Shown here in pieces: positions 37,717-47,383 of a stretch of 64,000 nt of DNA. The translations under genes were made by a program, and so were the position numbers. The first letter of the stretch is position 1, and every line of letters starts with the position of its first letter. Source of the DNA: Deltaproteobacteria bacterium. GTDB lineage: Bacteria > Desulfobacterota > Desulfobacteria > Desulfobacterales > Desulfosarcinaceae. Below the pieces are notes generated by a model that had not been told where the DNA came from, made no database searches, and saw only the letters and a program-made list of their open reading frames with translations. Where the stretch lies: the NCBI GenBank assembly GCA_002747175.1, contig PDTK01000028.1:62001-126000 (forward strand), in the 5' to 3' direction.

Positions 37717-39285
37717 CTATCTCCGAAAAAAGTAAATAAATGGTTGACTGCACCCGACAAATACCGGCCGGACATATTTGCTGAGGTTCGGATGGCGCTG
37801 CCACCATTGCCTGAACCTTTCGATAAGCCGATGCAGTCTGCTGATTTGGTAAACCGCCAGTTGGGCACGCAACCGATCAATTTCCCCGGCACGACGTTTG
37901 ATTTCTTCAGCGTTCCGCCGATCAGACGCCATCTGCGCGGCAGCCATCATGTACCAGTGGTCCATCCACTGCGCGTCGATCGGTACCGGCGGCATCGACA
38001 CAGACGGCCTGGCCCTGATTTTTTCGACAGATTCCGAGAGTTCGGGATTGAACCGCAACACAAAACGCTTTCCCTTCGGGGAGTGTCCGTTTGCCAATGC
38101 CGATTTTATTCCTTGCCCACCGGACAGGAACCGCAGCATTTCCGATTCGGAATCGAACACTTGACCGCAATCCCGCTGCCGAACTTGCGCCTGAATGTTT
38201 CCACTGTTCCGGTTGGTGATCACGTAGCAACCGGCAGCCAGTGATTCAAAAAAAGTAAAACTGTAAGTCTCGGGCCAGATCGACCAGAGCAAAACCACAT
38301 CAATGCCATGGCGGATCAATGCATTCACCATGGCATCCGGGCCCTCGTCCTGAAATGAGACCGGCACATAAGTCACGCCCGCCAACCGTCGGCCGGCCGT
38401 GCCCAGGTGATACAGATCATATGCGTGTCGGATGTCCCCATGGTCACACAATCGCCACCAGGTTTCCAGCCCCTTGTTGACCTGTTCGTAACCGACATAG
38501 GCGATTCTGATTTTCTTGGCCTGTGCCGCATTGGACGGCTTCCCATATTCGTCTCCAGCCGTCGGGGTTTCCACAAGTTGATGGGGAACGGTCCGCACCC
38601 GGTCCGCCAAATGGGGAAAATAACGGGCCCAGATGTCTCCGGCAATATCGGACGGCACGACGACCTCAGGCCGGATGCGGTCAAAAAACGATTGCATACC
38701 CTCTCGATGGGCCACGGGGTCCGGGCAGCGTTGACAGGTACCGCATCCGGCGTCGGCCTGATGGCCGCAAAACTGGTTGGCCTCATTCAACAAATTGAAA
38801 CTGCTGCAAATACTGAAATAATCATGGACGAAAAACCGAACCGGCACACGCCTCAGGGTGCCAATTAAAAAAGCCAGCCCCGCCAGTGAAAAATGCAGTA
38901 AATGATGCAAATGGACGGCCAGCGGCCGAACAGTGCCGCGGCTGATCATCGTCTGTATCACCAGGGTGAATTGCATCAGGCTGATGGTATCCACGGGATG
39001 CGAATCGACGTTGATCCCAACGGGCTGGTCGCCTGCCTGTTGTACGGGAAAGCGATCATCGGTATGGTCGGAAAAAATCTGAACGTAGGAGATCTGCCTC
39101 TCTCTCAGCGCGGCCTGCTCTTCCACGAGCACTTTCTCGGTTCCCCCCAGTGCGGAGCGATAGTTGGAATGGGAGATGGCAAAAACTGCATCCGTAAATA
39201 TCAAATGGGCTGTCATCCTGTCGGCCAAAGCGGACCGGTCGGCCGGCACCGATAATTTTGACGTGGTCTGATGATCGGTGGTCAT
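37717..39285 (-). CDS. GT4-type glycosyltransferase
   Basis: GT-B enzyme of 522 residues. Acceptor domain markers are SHSNYRSALGGTEKVLVEEQ and VHLHHLLHFS. A cysteine-rich insertion NQFCGHQADAGCGTCQRC could bind a metal. The donor domain has RIAYVGYEQVNKGLETW and SFTFFESLAAGCYVITNRNSG, the equivalent of EX7E. A C-terminal helical tail ends in VFVGCSQPFIYFFRR. The start overlaps the wzt stop by four bases. Confidence 0.88.
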   Translation of the reverse strand: MTTDHQTTSKLSVPADRSALADRMTAHLIFTDAVFAISHSNYRSALGGTEKVLVEEQAALRERQISYVQIFSDHTDDRFPVQQAGDQPVGINVDSHPVDTISLMQFTLVIQTMISRGTVRPLAVHLHHLLHFSLAGLAFLIGTLRRVPVRFFVHDYFSICSSFNLLNEANQFCGHQADAGCGTCQRCPDPVAHREGMQSFFDRIRPEVVVPSDIAGDIWARYFPHLADRVRTVPHQLVETPTAGDEYGKPSNAAQAKKIRIAYVGYEQVNKGLETWWRLCDHGDIRHAYDLYHLGTAGRRLAGVTYVPVSFQDEGPDAMVNALIRHGIDVVLLWSIWPETYSFTFFESLAAGCYVITNRNSGNIQAQVRQRDCGQVFDSESEMLRFLSGGQGIKSALANGHSPKGKRFVLRFNPELSESVEKIRARPSVSMPPVPIDAQWMDHWYMMAAAQMASDRRNAEEIKRRAGEIDRLRAQLAVYQISRLHRLIERFRQWWQRHPNLSKYVRPVFVGCSQPFIYFFRR

Positions 39286-40646
39286 ATCCGCGAAGGCCTC
39301 GGATCATTGTCTCTCGGAGATGCCAGGCAGAGCATATCGAAATCGGTCTCCAAAACGGAAAAAATGCCTGCCGGGGGACGCTGGGGAATGCTCTCGATCA
39401 CGGCCACATCCTGATACCAGTGACATGGGGTGTGGCTGTCTGCGTGGCGCTCTGCAATGGCCAAAGACAGGGTGTATTGACCGGCAATCAGGTTCGGCCA
39501 AGATGGCAAGCGAAAGAAAAACAAATAACGTCCCCGGCGGTCCAATTGCTGCATCGGCAGCGTCATCAATTCCGTATTGTCCCCGAATACCTCACGGCCC
39601 ATCCGGTCCTTGACAATGAAACCGGCAACCGGTTCGGCAACCGGTTCATGCGCGGTCACCATCAATCCGATTTCAAACGGCCGGCCGCTGTGGGCAACGG
39701 CGCCGTCCTCGTTGCCGCAGCGGAGCCGGATCCGGTCGATGGTCGCCCGGCGGTTGCCAAACACCTCCGCCTGATCGGGCAGGTCCGCAAATCCATCCAG
39801 GACAGCTGGATTTTCCGGTTGAACCGCTTCCGTGCCTTCCGGACCGTCCCAGCGGGAATCATCCTGATTGGTGCCATACATGTACTGGGTATACTGGTTG
39901 ACGACCTCCTTGGGTTCCCCGTCCATGCGCAGACGGCCATTTTCGATCCAGATTACCCGTGAACACAGTTCGGTTACGGAAGCCATGCTATGGGAAACAA
40001 ACAACACCGTTCCGGCCCGGCAGAAGCTTTTGATTTTCTGCATACATTTTTGCTGAAATCGAATGTCTCCCACGGACAGGGCCTCATCAATCAGCAGTAT
40101 GTCCGGTGACACGTGAACGGCCACGGCAAACGCCAGACGCACATACATCCCGTTGGAGTATGTCTTGACCGGCTGGTCCATAAAACGGCCGATGTCGGCG
40201 AAATCGGCAATCTCGTCAAACCGCTGGTGCGCCTGTTTATCGCTCAACCCCATGATGGCCGCGTTGAGAAACACATTTTCCCGGCCGGTGAACTCCGGAT
40301 TGAACCCGGCACCGAGTTCCAACAGGGCGGTCACCCGGCCATTAATCGTCAATGTTCCGGAGGTGGGGCCCAGAATTCCGCAAACCATTCGCAGCAAGGT
40401 CGATTTTCCCGAACCGTTGGACCCGATGATCCCCACGGTTTCATGGCGGCGGATTTCGAATGAGATATCGTCCAGGGCCCGGAACTCGGAATAAAACCGC
40501 TTCCGGCCGCGCCATAGGGCCTGATACAGGCGGTCCATGGGTTTTTCGTAGACCTGGTAGCGCTTATCCACCCGATTGGCATAAATAGCGATATCAGGAT
40601 TCGTGGGTATTGTGTCCGGCAGCATCTGAGGTTTTGTCGGCACCAT
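39282..40646 (-). CDS. wzt: O-antigen ABC transporter ATP-binding protein with cargo-binding tail
   Basis: ATPase of the Wzm/Wzt exporter that moves finished undecaprenyl-linked polysaccharide across the inner membrane. Walker A is GSNGSGKST (75-83), the signature is the NGM type (KTYSNGMYVRLAFA), and Walker B is ILLIDEALSVGD. Residues ~250-454 form an extra beta-rich domain, as in Wzt proteins that read the capped end of their own polymer. ATG 40646 is three bases past the wzm stop; a longer frame would overlap wzm. Methyltransferases nearby could make the recognised end group. Confidence 0.92.
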   Translation of the reverse strand: MVPTKPQMLPDTIPTNPDIAIYANRVDKRYQVYEKPMDRLYQALWRGRKRFYSEFRALDDISFEIRRHETVGIIGSNGSGKSTLLRMVCGILGPTSGTLTINGRVTALLELGAGFNPEFTGRENVFLNAAIMGLSDKQAHQRFDEIADFADIGRFMDQPVKTYSNGMYVRLAFAVAVHVSPDILLIDEALSVGDIRFQQKCMQKIKSFCRAGTVLFVSHSMASVTELCSRVIWIENGRLRMDGEPKEVVNQYTQYMYGTNQDDSRWDGPEGTEAVQPENPAVLDGFADLPDQAEVFGNRRATIDRIRLRCGNEDGAVAHSGRPFEIGLMVTAHEPVAEPVAGFIVKDRMGREVFGDNTELMTLPMQQLDRRGRYLFFFRLPSWPNLIAGQYTLSLAIAERHADSHTPCHWYQDVAVIESIPQRPPAGIFSVLETDFDMLCLASPRDNDPRPSRI

Positions 40647-40648
40647 GC

Positions 40649-41491
40649 TTACACCACATCGGAAAAGGCCTGTTTGCTGGCCATGAAAAAACTGTATCCC
40701 AGCATCCACATCAAAATGGCGGCAGCCAGCCAAACGGTGTAGCAGGTCCAATCCGGCATCACCCCATGGAACACCGCATTCCGGGAGAAATCCACGAAAA
40801 CGGCAATGGGATTCATCCGAAAAAGAAATTGATAGGACGCGGGCACCACATGGATGGGATAAAAAATCGCCGAAGTAAAAAACAGCAACGTGGTCAAAAT
40901 CCCGGATAGCTGCCCCACATCCCGGATAAAAACCCCCAGTGTTGCCAGAATATAGCCGACGGCCAGTGACAGGACGACCACCGGCAGCCAGATCACCGGC
41001 AACAGCCAGGCGCCGGAAAAGATCGGTTGCCGGAAAAACAAAATCCCGGCTGCCAGCACCAGCAGGCTGATCAAAACATCAATGAGAATCCGGATTAATC
41101 GCACCACCGGCAGAATTTCCAGGGGGAAGAGGACCTTCTTGACAAAGGCACTGTTGCCGACCACCAACTGAGATGATGAAGCCATCATCTCGGAGATGAT
41201 ATGGAAGGTAATCAGCCCCAAAAAAAGCACCAGAGCAAAGGTAGCCCGGGATTCATCGGCATCGCCGACGCCCCAGCGCCCTTTGAAAATCACTGCAAAC
41301 ACGAAGGTATACACGCCCAGCATCAGCAAAGGTTGGATGATTGTCCAGCCCACGCCCAGCATGGCGCCCCGGTAGCTGGCCTGAAATTCCCGACGGCATA
41401 ACAAGCGAATCAGATGCCGATATTGCCACAAATGGCGAATGATCTGTATCGGATGATAGATGTTGAAAGATAGACTGGAGGTAAGATTCAT
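40649..41491 (-). CDS. wzm: O-antigen ABC transporter permease
   Basis: Six-helix ABC-2 type permease of 280 residues. The N-terminal cytoplasmic stretch IRLLCRREFQASYRGAMLG and WTIIQPLLMLGVYTFVFAVI are classic Wzm features, and VFIRDVGQLSGILTTLLFF with IFYPIHVVPASYQ forms the conserved central motif. It pairs with the wzt gene directly downstream. A decayed partial copy of this gene lies at 43910-44198. Confidence 0.94.
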   Translation of the reverse strand: MNLTSSLSFNIYHPIQIIRHLWQYRHLIRLLCRREFQASYRGAMLGVGWTIIQPLLMLGVYTFVFAVIFKGRWGVGDADESRATFALVLFLGLITFHIISEMMASSSQLVVGNSAFVKKVLFPLEILPVVRLIRILIDVLISLLVLAAGILFFRQPIFSGAWLLPVIWLPVVVLSLAVGYILATLGVFIRDVGQLSGILTTLLFFTSAIFYPIHVVPASYQFLFRMNPIAVFVDFSRNAVFHGVMPDWTCYTVWLAAAILMWMLGYSFFMASKQAFSDVV

Positions 41492-41511
41492 CGCGTCGGG
41501 ATTGGCGGGCG

Positions 41512-42243
41512 TCAGGCTATTCGCCGCAGAAAACCTTTGGGGTTATAAGTGAGAAGGTAGCGCTCGCATTTTTGGTCGGCGACAAAATTCGTATTTTCCT
41601 TTAAAAAGCGCTCAGTCGCCACCAGCGGCCCATCTATTTCCAATCCCATTCCGTCGCCATGATGAAACAGATCGACAATACCGTCTTCGACCACTAAATA
41701 GCTGCCCACACTGACCCATGGGCTGTAGTTGTTCAGGTCTCTGAGGACCTGTTCGCTGCTGTGGTCACCATCTTGAATGACAAACACCTTTTTGCCCTGG
41801 CAGCGACCGGCCACCTCGGCAAGAATGTGGTCGTCATCGCTGCGACCGGTCAAGACCACGACCCGATCGTGCGTCACCTTAAAATCATCGCGGTGCGGAT
41901 CAATGGATATCACCTGGCCGTTGCCGATGATGTCCAGCAAATGGGCGAAAAACAGGGTGCTGCCGCCAAAACGGCTGCCGATTTCCACCACGATATCCGG
42001 TTTTACATTGTACAAAATCTCTTGGTAAATCCATACATCCAGAGGGTTTTTCCAGATCGGGGTCCCCATCCAGGTCATCTTGTCGAACACGATTTCCTTC
42101 TGGTGGTGGAGCAGCCAGTGCCGCAGGTCCATCTGGTAGGACCGGTTGTAGGCGTCACGTTTTAGCGGCAGGTGGGTTGCCGGCAGCGGGTCCTGCCGAC
42201 CAAAAATTTTTTTCAATTGTGATGCAATCTTGCTGAAATCCAA
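41512..42243 (-). CDS. CmcI-family (cephalosporin hydroxylase/rhamnosyl O-methyltransferase) protein
   Basis: SAM-dependent methyltransferase-fold protein of 243 residues. VEIGSRFGGSTLFFAHLL is the SAM-binding segment, GQVISIDPHRDDF the acidic second strand, and GKKVFVIQDGDHSSEQVL the metal/substrate region. Members methylate sugars in glycolipids or act in antibiotic tailoring; here a sugar O-methyltransferase is most likely. It sits 21 bases before wzm. A frameshifted second copy is at 44205-44902. Confidence 0.85.
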   Translation of the reverse strand: MDFSKIASQLKKIFGRQDPLPATHLPLKRDAYNRSYQMDLRHWLLHHQKEIVFDKMTWMGTPIWKNPLDVWIYQEILYNVKPDIVVEIGSRFGGSTLFFAHLLDIIGNGQVISIDPHRDDFKVTHDRVVVLTGRSDDDHILAEVAGRCQGKKVFVIQDGDHSSEQVLRDLNNYSPWVSVGSYLVVEDGIVDLFHHGDGMGLEIDGPLVATERFLKENTNFVADQKCERYLLTYNPKGFLRRIA

Positions 42244-42449
42244 TGTGGCATCCTATTTCACTTCTCATACCGGTCGAAGATAAAATGACATTAACCGGCA
42301 GCCCGATTATCACAGGTATCCATTGATTGCAATCTTGCACATATAGAATTGCAGGCGCATCTGAAGTTATCTAAAAAATCACCGACCATCCGCAAATCGG
42401 CTGGTTTGATGAAACTCCTTGAAGGAGGCCAATATCCAAGACATGGTAT

Positions 42450-43274
42450 CTACATTTTTTTTTCGCCGACGACATAGAAACCGGCAGCTATCCGATCCGC
42501 ATGGGGAAAATGTACTAGAAGAAGATCTAAAATTTTGAATGGCGAGATGATGATGAGAAATAACATGAATAACCAATCGTGCAAACTGCGACTGCCAAAA
42601 GACAGTACAATTGCCAGCCACTCAACAAGAACATAGAGAAAGCCTGACATCGGGCCGGCACCAATTCCGATTTCCACCTTATCAAACACCGAAAAAAGCT
42701 CCACACAGCCTGGAACGGTCCAACGCATATAATCATACGGAGCCGCATGAAAGGGCACGATAAATGGAATGAAGCAAAAAATACGGCCTCCAGGCACTAT
42801 CACACGGTTCATTTCAGAGACCACCTGTTGGGGATCGTTCACGTGCTCTAACATTGCCGTATTGAGTATCAGATCAACGGAATCGTTTTCTATTGGTAAG
42901 TCGGTCGCATCAGCAACCATATCCACTTGATCGAATGCAAAAATATCCACATTGATGATATCTCCCCGCCGACTGATCCGCTGAGGACCACTTCCCAAAT
43001 TGAGGATCACCTGTTCCTCACCATAATCATCAAGGCAACGGCGTTTATGATTTGAAAACGCCCTGCTTGGCATGACTGGTGCAAAAAGGTATAGAAGCAG
43101 ATAGTAGAGCCGTCCCCATCTCTTGAGCCATTCCTGCACTCGCCCCATAGGCCCGTCTCCGGCAGTCAGGGTCGGTATTCTATTGCCGGCCAGAAAACAC
43201 AGAGCCTGGTTCTGTTGGGTAAAAGGCCGATCTTTTTTAATGATTTTATGGATTTTTTCGGTGCGGGTCACCAT
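42450..43274 (-). CDS. Class I SAM methyltransferase with hydrophobic C-terminus
   Basis: The SAM-binding motif is VILNLGSGPQRISRRGDIIN, motif II is VDMVADATDLPIENDSVDLI and the post-core strand is RVIVPGGRIFCFIPFIVPFH. The C-terminal quarter is strongly hydrophobic (VLVEWLAIVLSF, LFMLFLIIISPFKILDLLL), so the protein probably sits at the inner membrane. It has 274 residues. The substrate is unknown; in this setting a lipid-linked sugar is plausible. Confidence 0.8.
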   Translation of the reverse strand: MVTRTEKIHKIIKKDRPFTQQNQALCFLAGNRIPTLTAGDGPMGRVQEWLKRWGRLYYLLLYLFAPVMPSRAFSNHKRRCLDDYGEEQVILNLGSGPQRISRRGDIINVDIFAFDQVDMVADATDLPIENDSVDLILNTAMLEHVNDPQQVVSEMNRVIVPGGRIFCFIPFIVPFHAAPYDYMRWTVPGCVELFSVFDKVEIGIGAGPMSGFLYVLVEWLAIVLSFGSRSLHDWLFMLFLIIISPFKILDLLLVHFPHADRIAAGFYVVGEKKM

Positions 43275-43362
43275 ATCACTTCTATCTTCGTATTATTGTA
43301 AAAAACTGTTCAAATGCGTACCTACACAGAGGATGCAAAGTGATCGGATTGGCAATGGGTCT

Positions 43363-43728
43363 TCACATGCCACGTCCGATGACGAGGACCCCTATGCAAA
43401 TCAACGCCACGCCGATCAATTTATGCCAATTGAATGGCTCATTTAAAATCCATATGGATAGCACCGTGACAAGCGCAAAGTTAAGACTGGCAAAAGGGAC
43501 GGCGACACTCAGGTCGAATCTAGAAATGGCACCAACCCAAAAAATTGATGCAAAGAACAGACTTAGCGCACAAGTGATCACCCAGACATTGGTCAGAACA
43601 AATCTAAAATAGAACGAAACCATGGCCAATCCGTCAGGTACGTTCGGCTGGCAGTTAATCTGGTATTTGAGCATTAAATTGCTGTAGGAAGCAAATACGA
43701 TTGCAAGAGTAAGATAAAAATAACCCAT
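43363..43728 (-). CDS. Small EamA/SMR-type four-helix transporter
   Basis: A 121-residue protein with four predicted helices: YFYLTLAIVFASYSNLMLKY, VWVITCALSLFFASIFW, VAVPFASLNFALVTVLSIWI and LIGVALICIGVLVIG. The motif P-FASLNFALVTVLS and NEPFNWHK match half-size DMT transporters such as ArnE/ArnF. It may flip a lipid-linked sugar. The reading frame is intact. Confidence 0.8.
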   Translation of the reverse strand: MGYFYLTLAIVFASYSNLMLKYQINCQPNVPDGLAMVSFYFRFVLTNVWVITCALSLFFASIFWVGAISRFDLSVAVPFASLNFALVTVLSIWILNEPFNWHKLIGVALICIGVLVIGRGM

Positions 43729-43805
43729 AAAACCTCGATTTTTGTATGATCCGCATGTGCAAAGAAATAAGATTAATTGATCGCAGATTCAAGAACATGG
43801 ATGCT

Positions 43806-43909
43806 GCGCACCTGTTGGTCTTCGCTCAACCCCATGATGGCCGCATTGAGAAATACGTTTTCCCGGCCGGTGAATTCCGGGTTGAACCCCGCACCCAACT
43901 CCAGCATGG
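43806..43909 (-). pseudogene. Remnant of a second wzt copy
   Basis: The minus-strand translation [19 protein letters not shown] and [10 protein letters not shown] is nearly identical to residues ~109-135 of the intact Wzt ([20 protein letters not shown]). Only about 100 bases remain, joined directly to the 3' end of a wzm remnant. No start, Walker A or stop is present. Confidence 0.8.
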
Positions 43910-44198
43910 ATCACACCACATCGGCAAAGGCTCGCTTGCTGGCCATGAAAAAGCTGTAGCCCGCCATCCACAACAAAACGGAGATCCCCAGCCAGACGGC
44001 ATAATATGGCCAATTAGGCATGACACCGTGAAACACCGCATTGCGGGAAAAACCCCGAACACGGCAATGGGATTCATGCGGAACAGAATCTGATAGGATG
44101 CGGGCATCACATCGATGGGATAGAAAATCGCCGAGGTGAAAAACAAAAGCGTGGTCAATATTCCGGCCACTTGCCCCACATCGCGGATGCCCCCCCCA
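43910..44198 (-). pseudogene. Remnant of a second wzm copy (frameshifted)
   Basis: IRDVGQVAGILTTLLFFTSA, IFYPIDVMPASYQILFRM and NPIAVF match the C-terminal part of the intact Wzm. A deletion near GGGAAAAACCCCGAACACGG shifts the frame, and the N-terminal two thirds are missing. It is joined on one side to the cmcI copy and on the other to the wzt remnant. Confidence 0.85.
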
Positions 44199-44204
44199 GC
44201 ACTG

Positions 44205-44902
44205 CTAGGTGAGAAGATAACGTTCGCACTCCGAATCTGCGATGAATTTAGCATTGTCGTTTAAAAAGCACTCCGTGGCCACCAAGGGATCTTCCATGTC
44301 AAGTCCCATGCCGTCGCCGTGATGAAACAGATCGACAATGCCGTCCTCTACCACGAAATAACTCCCCACACTGACCCACGGGCTGTAGTTGTTCAGATCC
44401 TTGAGCACCTGCTCGCAGCTGTGGTTGCCATCCTGGATGACAAACACTTTTTTTCCCTGGCAGCGGGCCTCGACGTCGGCAAGAATGTGATGGTCGTCGC
44501 TGCGACCGGTCAAAACGACGACCCGATCGTGGGCTACCTTGAAATCATCGCGGTACGGATCGATGGACACCACCTGGCCATGGCCGATGATATCCAGCAG
44601 ATGGGCGAAAAACAGGGTGCTGCCGCCGAAGCGGCTGCCGATTTCCACCACGATATCCGGTTTGACCTTGTACAGGATCTCCTGGAAGATCCAGACGTCC
44701 AGGGGGTTCTTCCAGATGGTGGTCCCCATCCAGGTCCTCTTGTCGAACACGATCTTTTCTGGTGGTGGAGCAGCCACTGCCGCAGGTCCATCTGGTAGGA
44801 CCGGTGGTAGGCGTCGCGTTTCATCGGTGTGTCGTGTATAGGAAACGATTGTTGCCGGCCGATAAGCCCTTCAAGTCTTGATGTGATCCTGCTGAAATCC
44901 AA
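44205..44902 (-). pseudogene. Frameshifted second copy of the CmcI-family gene
   Basis: The start MDFSRITSRLEGLIGRQQSF and YQMDLRQWLLHHQK parallels the intact gene at 41512. A one-base loss in CAGAAAAGATCGTG (intact: CAGAAGGAAATCGTG) shifts the frame, after which IVFDKRTWMGTTIWKNPLDV and VEIGSRFGGSTLFFAHLLDI continue in another frame. It also stops early after CERYLLT, losing about ten residues. The upstream flank CCGGCAGCCCGATTATCACA is duplicated too (42296-42315 and 44968-44987 regions). Confidence 0.88.
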
Positions 44903-45057
44903 TATTCTGTCCTGTTTTTATTGATGGTACCCGCCTGAAATGGTTGGCAGTCCTTCACGGATTGAAGCCGGCAGCCCGATTATCACAGCTTTCAAAGAGT
45001 TGCAAGGATCCATACCAAATATCATTTTTTGAAACACCAGCAGATTTCCGCGTTGGG

Positions 45058-46233
45058 CTAAGCCGCATGATCAATTGCTGATTTTAAAACGTTGACAACC
45101 CTTATTTGCTGTTGCTCACTTATCCCAGCCCATAAAGGTAACCGAATTAACCGTTCTGAGTAGGAATTTGTATTTTCTAATGTTCCGTACGTTCTGCAGT
45201 ACCGTCGGCCTGCAGGCGATAAGTGCAAGGGCACGTAGTGAAACACAGCCCAGATTTGCTGTTTCTTAAATGTATTCAACACTTCCTGTCGATCAATATC
45301 AGCGGGCAAAATAACATAATACATATGCGCATTATGTTGACAATCATCTGGTATGATGGGGCGTCTCAGTAATCCTTTTTGCTCAAAAGGTTCCAGCAAT
45401 TGATGGTATATTTCCCAACTGCGCAGACGTTGCTGTGTTATTTTCTCCGCCTCTTCGAACTGAGCCCATAGAAATGAAGCAATCAACTCTCCAGGCAAAA
45501 ATGATGATCCAATGTCTTGCCATGTATATTTATCAACCTCACCCCTGAAAAATCTGCTTCGGTCAGTACCTTTCTCCCGAATGATCTCAGCCTTTACAAC
45601 AAAATCCGGGTCATTCACCAATAAAGCACCACCTTCACCTGAAATTATATTTTTTGTTTCATGAAAGCTATACGAACCGAGATCACCGATACTTCCTAAA
45701 GGGCGGCCCTTATAACTAGAAAGCACCCCCTGTGCGGCATCTTCAATCACTTTTATTCCATGACGTTCAGCGATGGTCATGATTTTATCCATTTCACAAG
45801 ACACACCTGCATAGTGAACTGCTGCGATCGCTTTTGTCTGTTTCGTTATCGCTTCTTCGATCAAATGCTCATCAATGTTTAAGGTGTCGGGCCGTATATC
45901 TACAAATACCGGTATACCACCACGCAGAACAAAAGCATTTGCAGTTGACACAAATGTATAAGAAGGCATTATGATTTCATCATCAGGTTTAATGTCCAGC
46001 AGTAACGCTGCCATCTCCAGTGCAGCTGTACAAGAATGTGTCAGTAATGCTCGACAACAACTAGTACATTCTTCCAACCACTCATGGCATCGTTTAGTGA
46101 AGGGTCCATCGCCGGCTAATCGACCATTAAAATGAGATTCCGCGATGTAATACAATTCTTTACCGGTCATATATGGCCAGTTAAAAGGTATTTTCATTTT
46201 ATTGATTTTATTTTTAGCATTTTTGTATTTCAT
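45058..46233 (-). CDS. wecE: dTDP-4-amino-4,6-dideoxygalactose transaminase-like enzyme
   Basis: DegT/DnrJ/EryC1 family PLP aminotransferase. IPFNWPYMTGKELYYIAES and GRLAGDGPFTKRCHEWLEE are the RffA/WecE opening, SCTAALEMAALLL binds PLP phosphate, and Lys194 in SFHETKNIISGEGGAL is the Schiff-base lysine. The length of 391 residues fits (an inner ATG at 46197 gives the more usual N-terminus). It makes a 4-amino sugar nucleotide such as dTDP-Fuc4N for the O-antigen. Codon use is more AT-rich than in the flanking metabolic genes. Confidence 0.92.
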   Translation of the reverse strand: MKYKNAKNKINKMKIPFNWPYMTGKELYYIAESHFNGRLAGDGPFTKRCHEWLEECTSCCRALLTHSCTAALEMAALLLDIKPDDEIIMPSYTFVSTANAFVLRGGIPVFVDIRPDTLNIDEHLIEEAITKQTKAIAAVHYAGVSCEMDKIMTIAERHGIKVIEDAAQGVLSSYKGRPLGSIGDLGSYSFHETKNIISGEGGALLVNDPDFVVKAEIIREKGTDRSRFFRGEVDKYTWQDIGSSFLPGELIASFLWAQFEEAEKITQQRLRSWEIYHQLLEPFEQKGLLRRPIIPDDCQHNAHMYYVILPADIDRQEVLNTFKKQQIWAVFHYVPLHLSPAGRRYCRTYGTLENTNSYSERLIRLPLWAGISEQQQIRVVNVLKSAIDHAA

Positions 46234-46276
46234 AGTAAATATTATATCGATGAATAAAGGGTCATATTAGTTTAAA

Positions 46277-47044
46277 TTAGCATTTTTTTGCAAGCAATAA
46301 TAGTGACCCTCCAATTGGTAATTTTACCCCAATTTTTAGAAAAAAAAGCTCCACAGTCATTATTGCTTCAAGTGATTTATTAAGCCATTTTGGAATCTTA
46401 AATTCATCCATTGGGTCAAATTTATTCGCTTTCTTTTTAAATCTAGAAATCCACATTAGCGGAAGCAATAAACTAACAAAAGAAGTAGTATAAAAAACCG
46501 TCATCCCGGCATCTTCTATTTTCTTGACTAATTCCTTGCGTCTGTATCGACGAACATGTCCTGAATATTCATCAACAATGGACCAAAGCCACTGATGCTG
46601 TGGAACGGTTATAACCAGCCACCCTCCCTCATGAAGTGCTCGCTGTAAATTGTATAGCACCCTTTGATCATCTTGGATATGTTCAAGCACATCAAAGGCA
46701 CCAATTACATTATAATAGTCACTATCATTTATAAATAGTGCATTGATATTTGAAAAATATGCTGATGGTACCCTTGAACACGCATATGCAAGCCCCTCTT
46801 CAAATAATTCAATACCATAAAGTTTAGCTTCGGGGTAAGATTGGTGAATCCTCTCAAGAACAAATCCACTTCCGCAACCAATTTCGAGGAAACAATCCAA
46901 TTTCTCAACTTTTTTGGCCATTGCCCATAGTAGCAAATTATTTCTGGACCTAAACCACCAGTTGTTCCTTTCAAATCTGACCAAATTTTCATATGATGAT
47001 GGTGGAAAAACTTTACTATTAGTATTTTGTTTTTTCAAATTCAT
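46277..47044 (-). CDS. Class I SAM methyltransferase
   Basis: Has FLEIGCGSGFVLERIHQSYP as SAM motif I, IGAFDVLEHIQDDQRVLY as motif II and LVITVPQHQWLWSIVDE as the post-core. The C-terminal third has a hydrophobic segment (TTSFVSLLLPLMWISRF), possibly a membrane anchor. It has 255 residues in an AT-rich context. It may methylate a sugar or lipid carrier intermediate; substrate unknown. Confidence 0.82.
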   Translation of the reverse strand: MNLKKQNTNSKVFPPSSYENLVRFERNNWWFRSRNNLLLWAMAKKVEKLDCFLEIGCGSGFVLERIHQSYPEAKLYGIELFEEGLAYACSRVPSAYFSNINALFINDSDYYNVIGAFDVLEHIQDDQRVLYNLQRALHEGGWLVITVPQHQWLWSIVDEYSGHVRRYRRKELVKKIEDAGMTVFYTTSFVSLLLPLMWISRFKKKANKFDPMDEFKIPKWLNKSLEAIMTVELFFLKIGVKLPIGGSLLLLAKKC

Positions 47045-47051
47045 TTGAACA

Positions 47052-47363
47052 CTATTTATTTCTTGATCTCTTCAGGAAAAGGAAACTCCATGTCGTACGT
47101 TTAATAATTGAAATGAATTGAGCATAGTATATTTTAATGCCAAGTGTCTCATAAAATATCCAAAGAACTATTCTATTTAAAAAGTATATAACCATGGACG
47201 TCTTTGCAATTGTAAAGACATTCACAGAACCAATGGAAAAGCGAACCTGCAAAACGTATAATAAAAAGCCGTTAAGAACCACAATAAAAAGCGCAAAAGA
47301 AAGCGGCATTCCTAATTTATCAAGGTAGGTTAGAAGGGCTATACCAAATAGATTTCTAAAACA
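47052..47363 (-). pseudogene. GtrA-family flippase, 5' truncated
   Basis: The C-terminal 85 residues from ATG 47309 (VIYFLNRIVLWIFYETLGIK) look like helices 3-4 of GtrA, the small flippase-like partner of glycosyl modification systems. The frame extends upstream as FRNLFGIALLTYLDKLG to an in-frame TGA at 47364-47366, and removing one T from TTTT would give an ATG directly before FRNLFG. The first helix is partly missing, so the gene is probably broken. Confidence 0.6.
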
Positions 47364-47383
47364 TCAAATAAATAAATACCAGA

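Noticed and set aside
47364..47366. In-frame TGA before the GtrA fragment as a selenocysteine codon
   Set aside because: The upstream frame does not read as a GtrA N-terminus, a cysteine is not expected in that helix, and no stem-loop follows; a frameshift explains it better.
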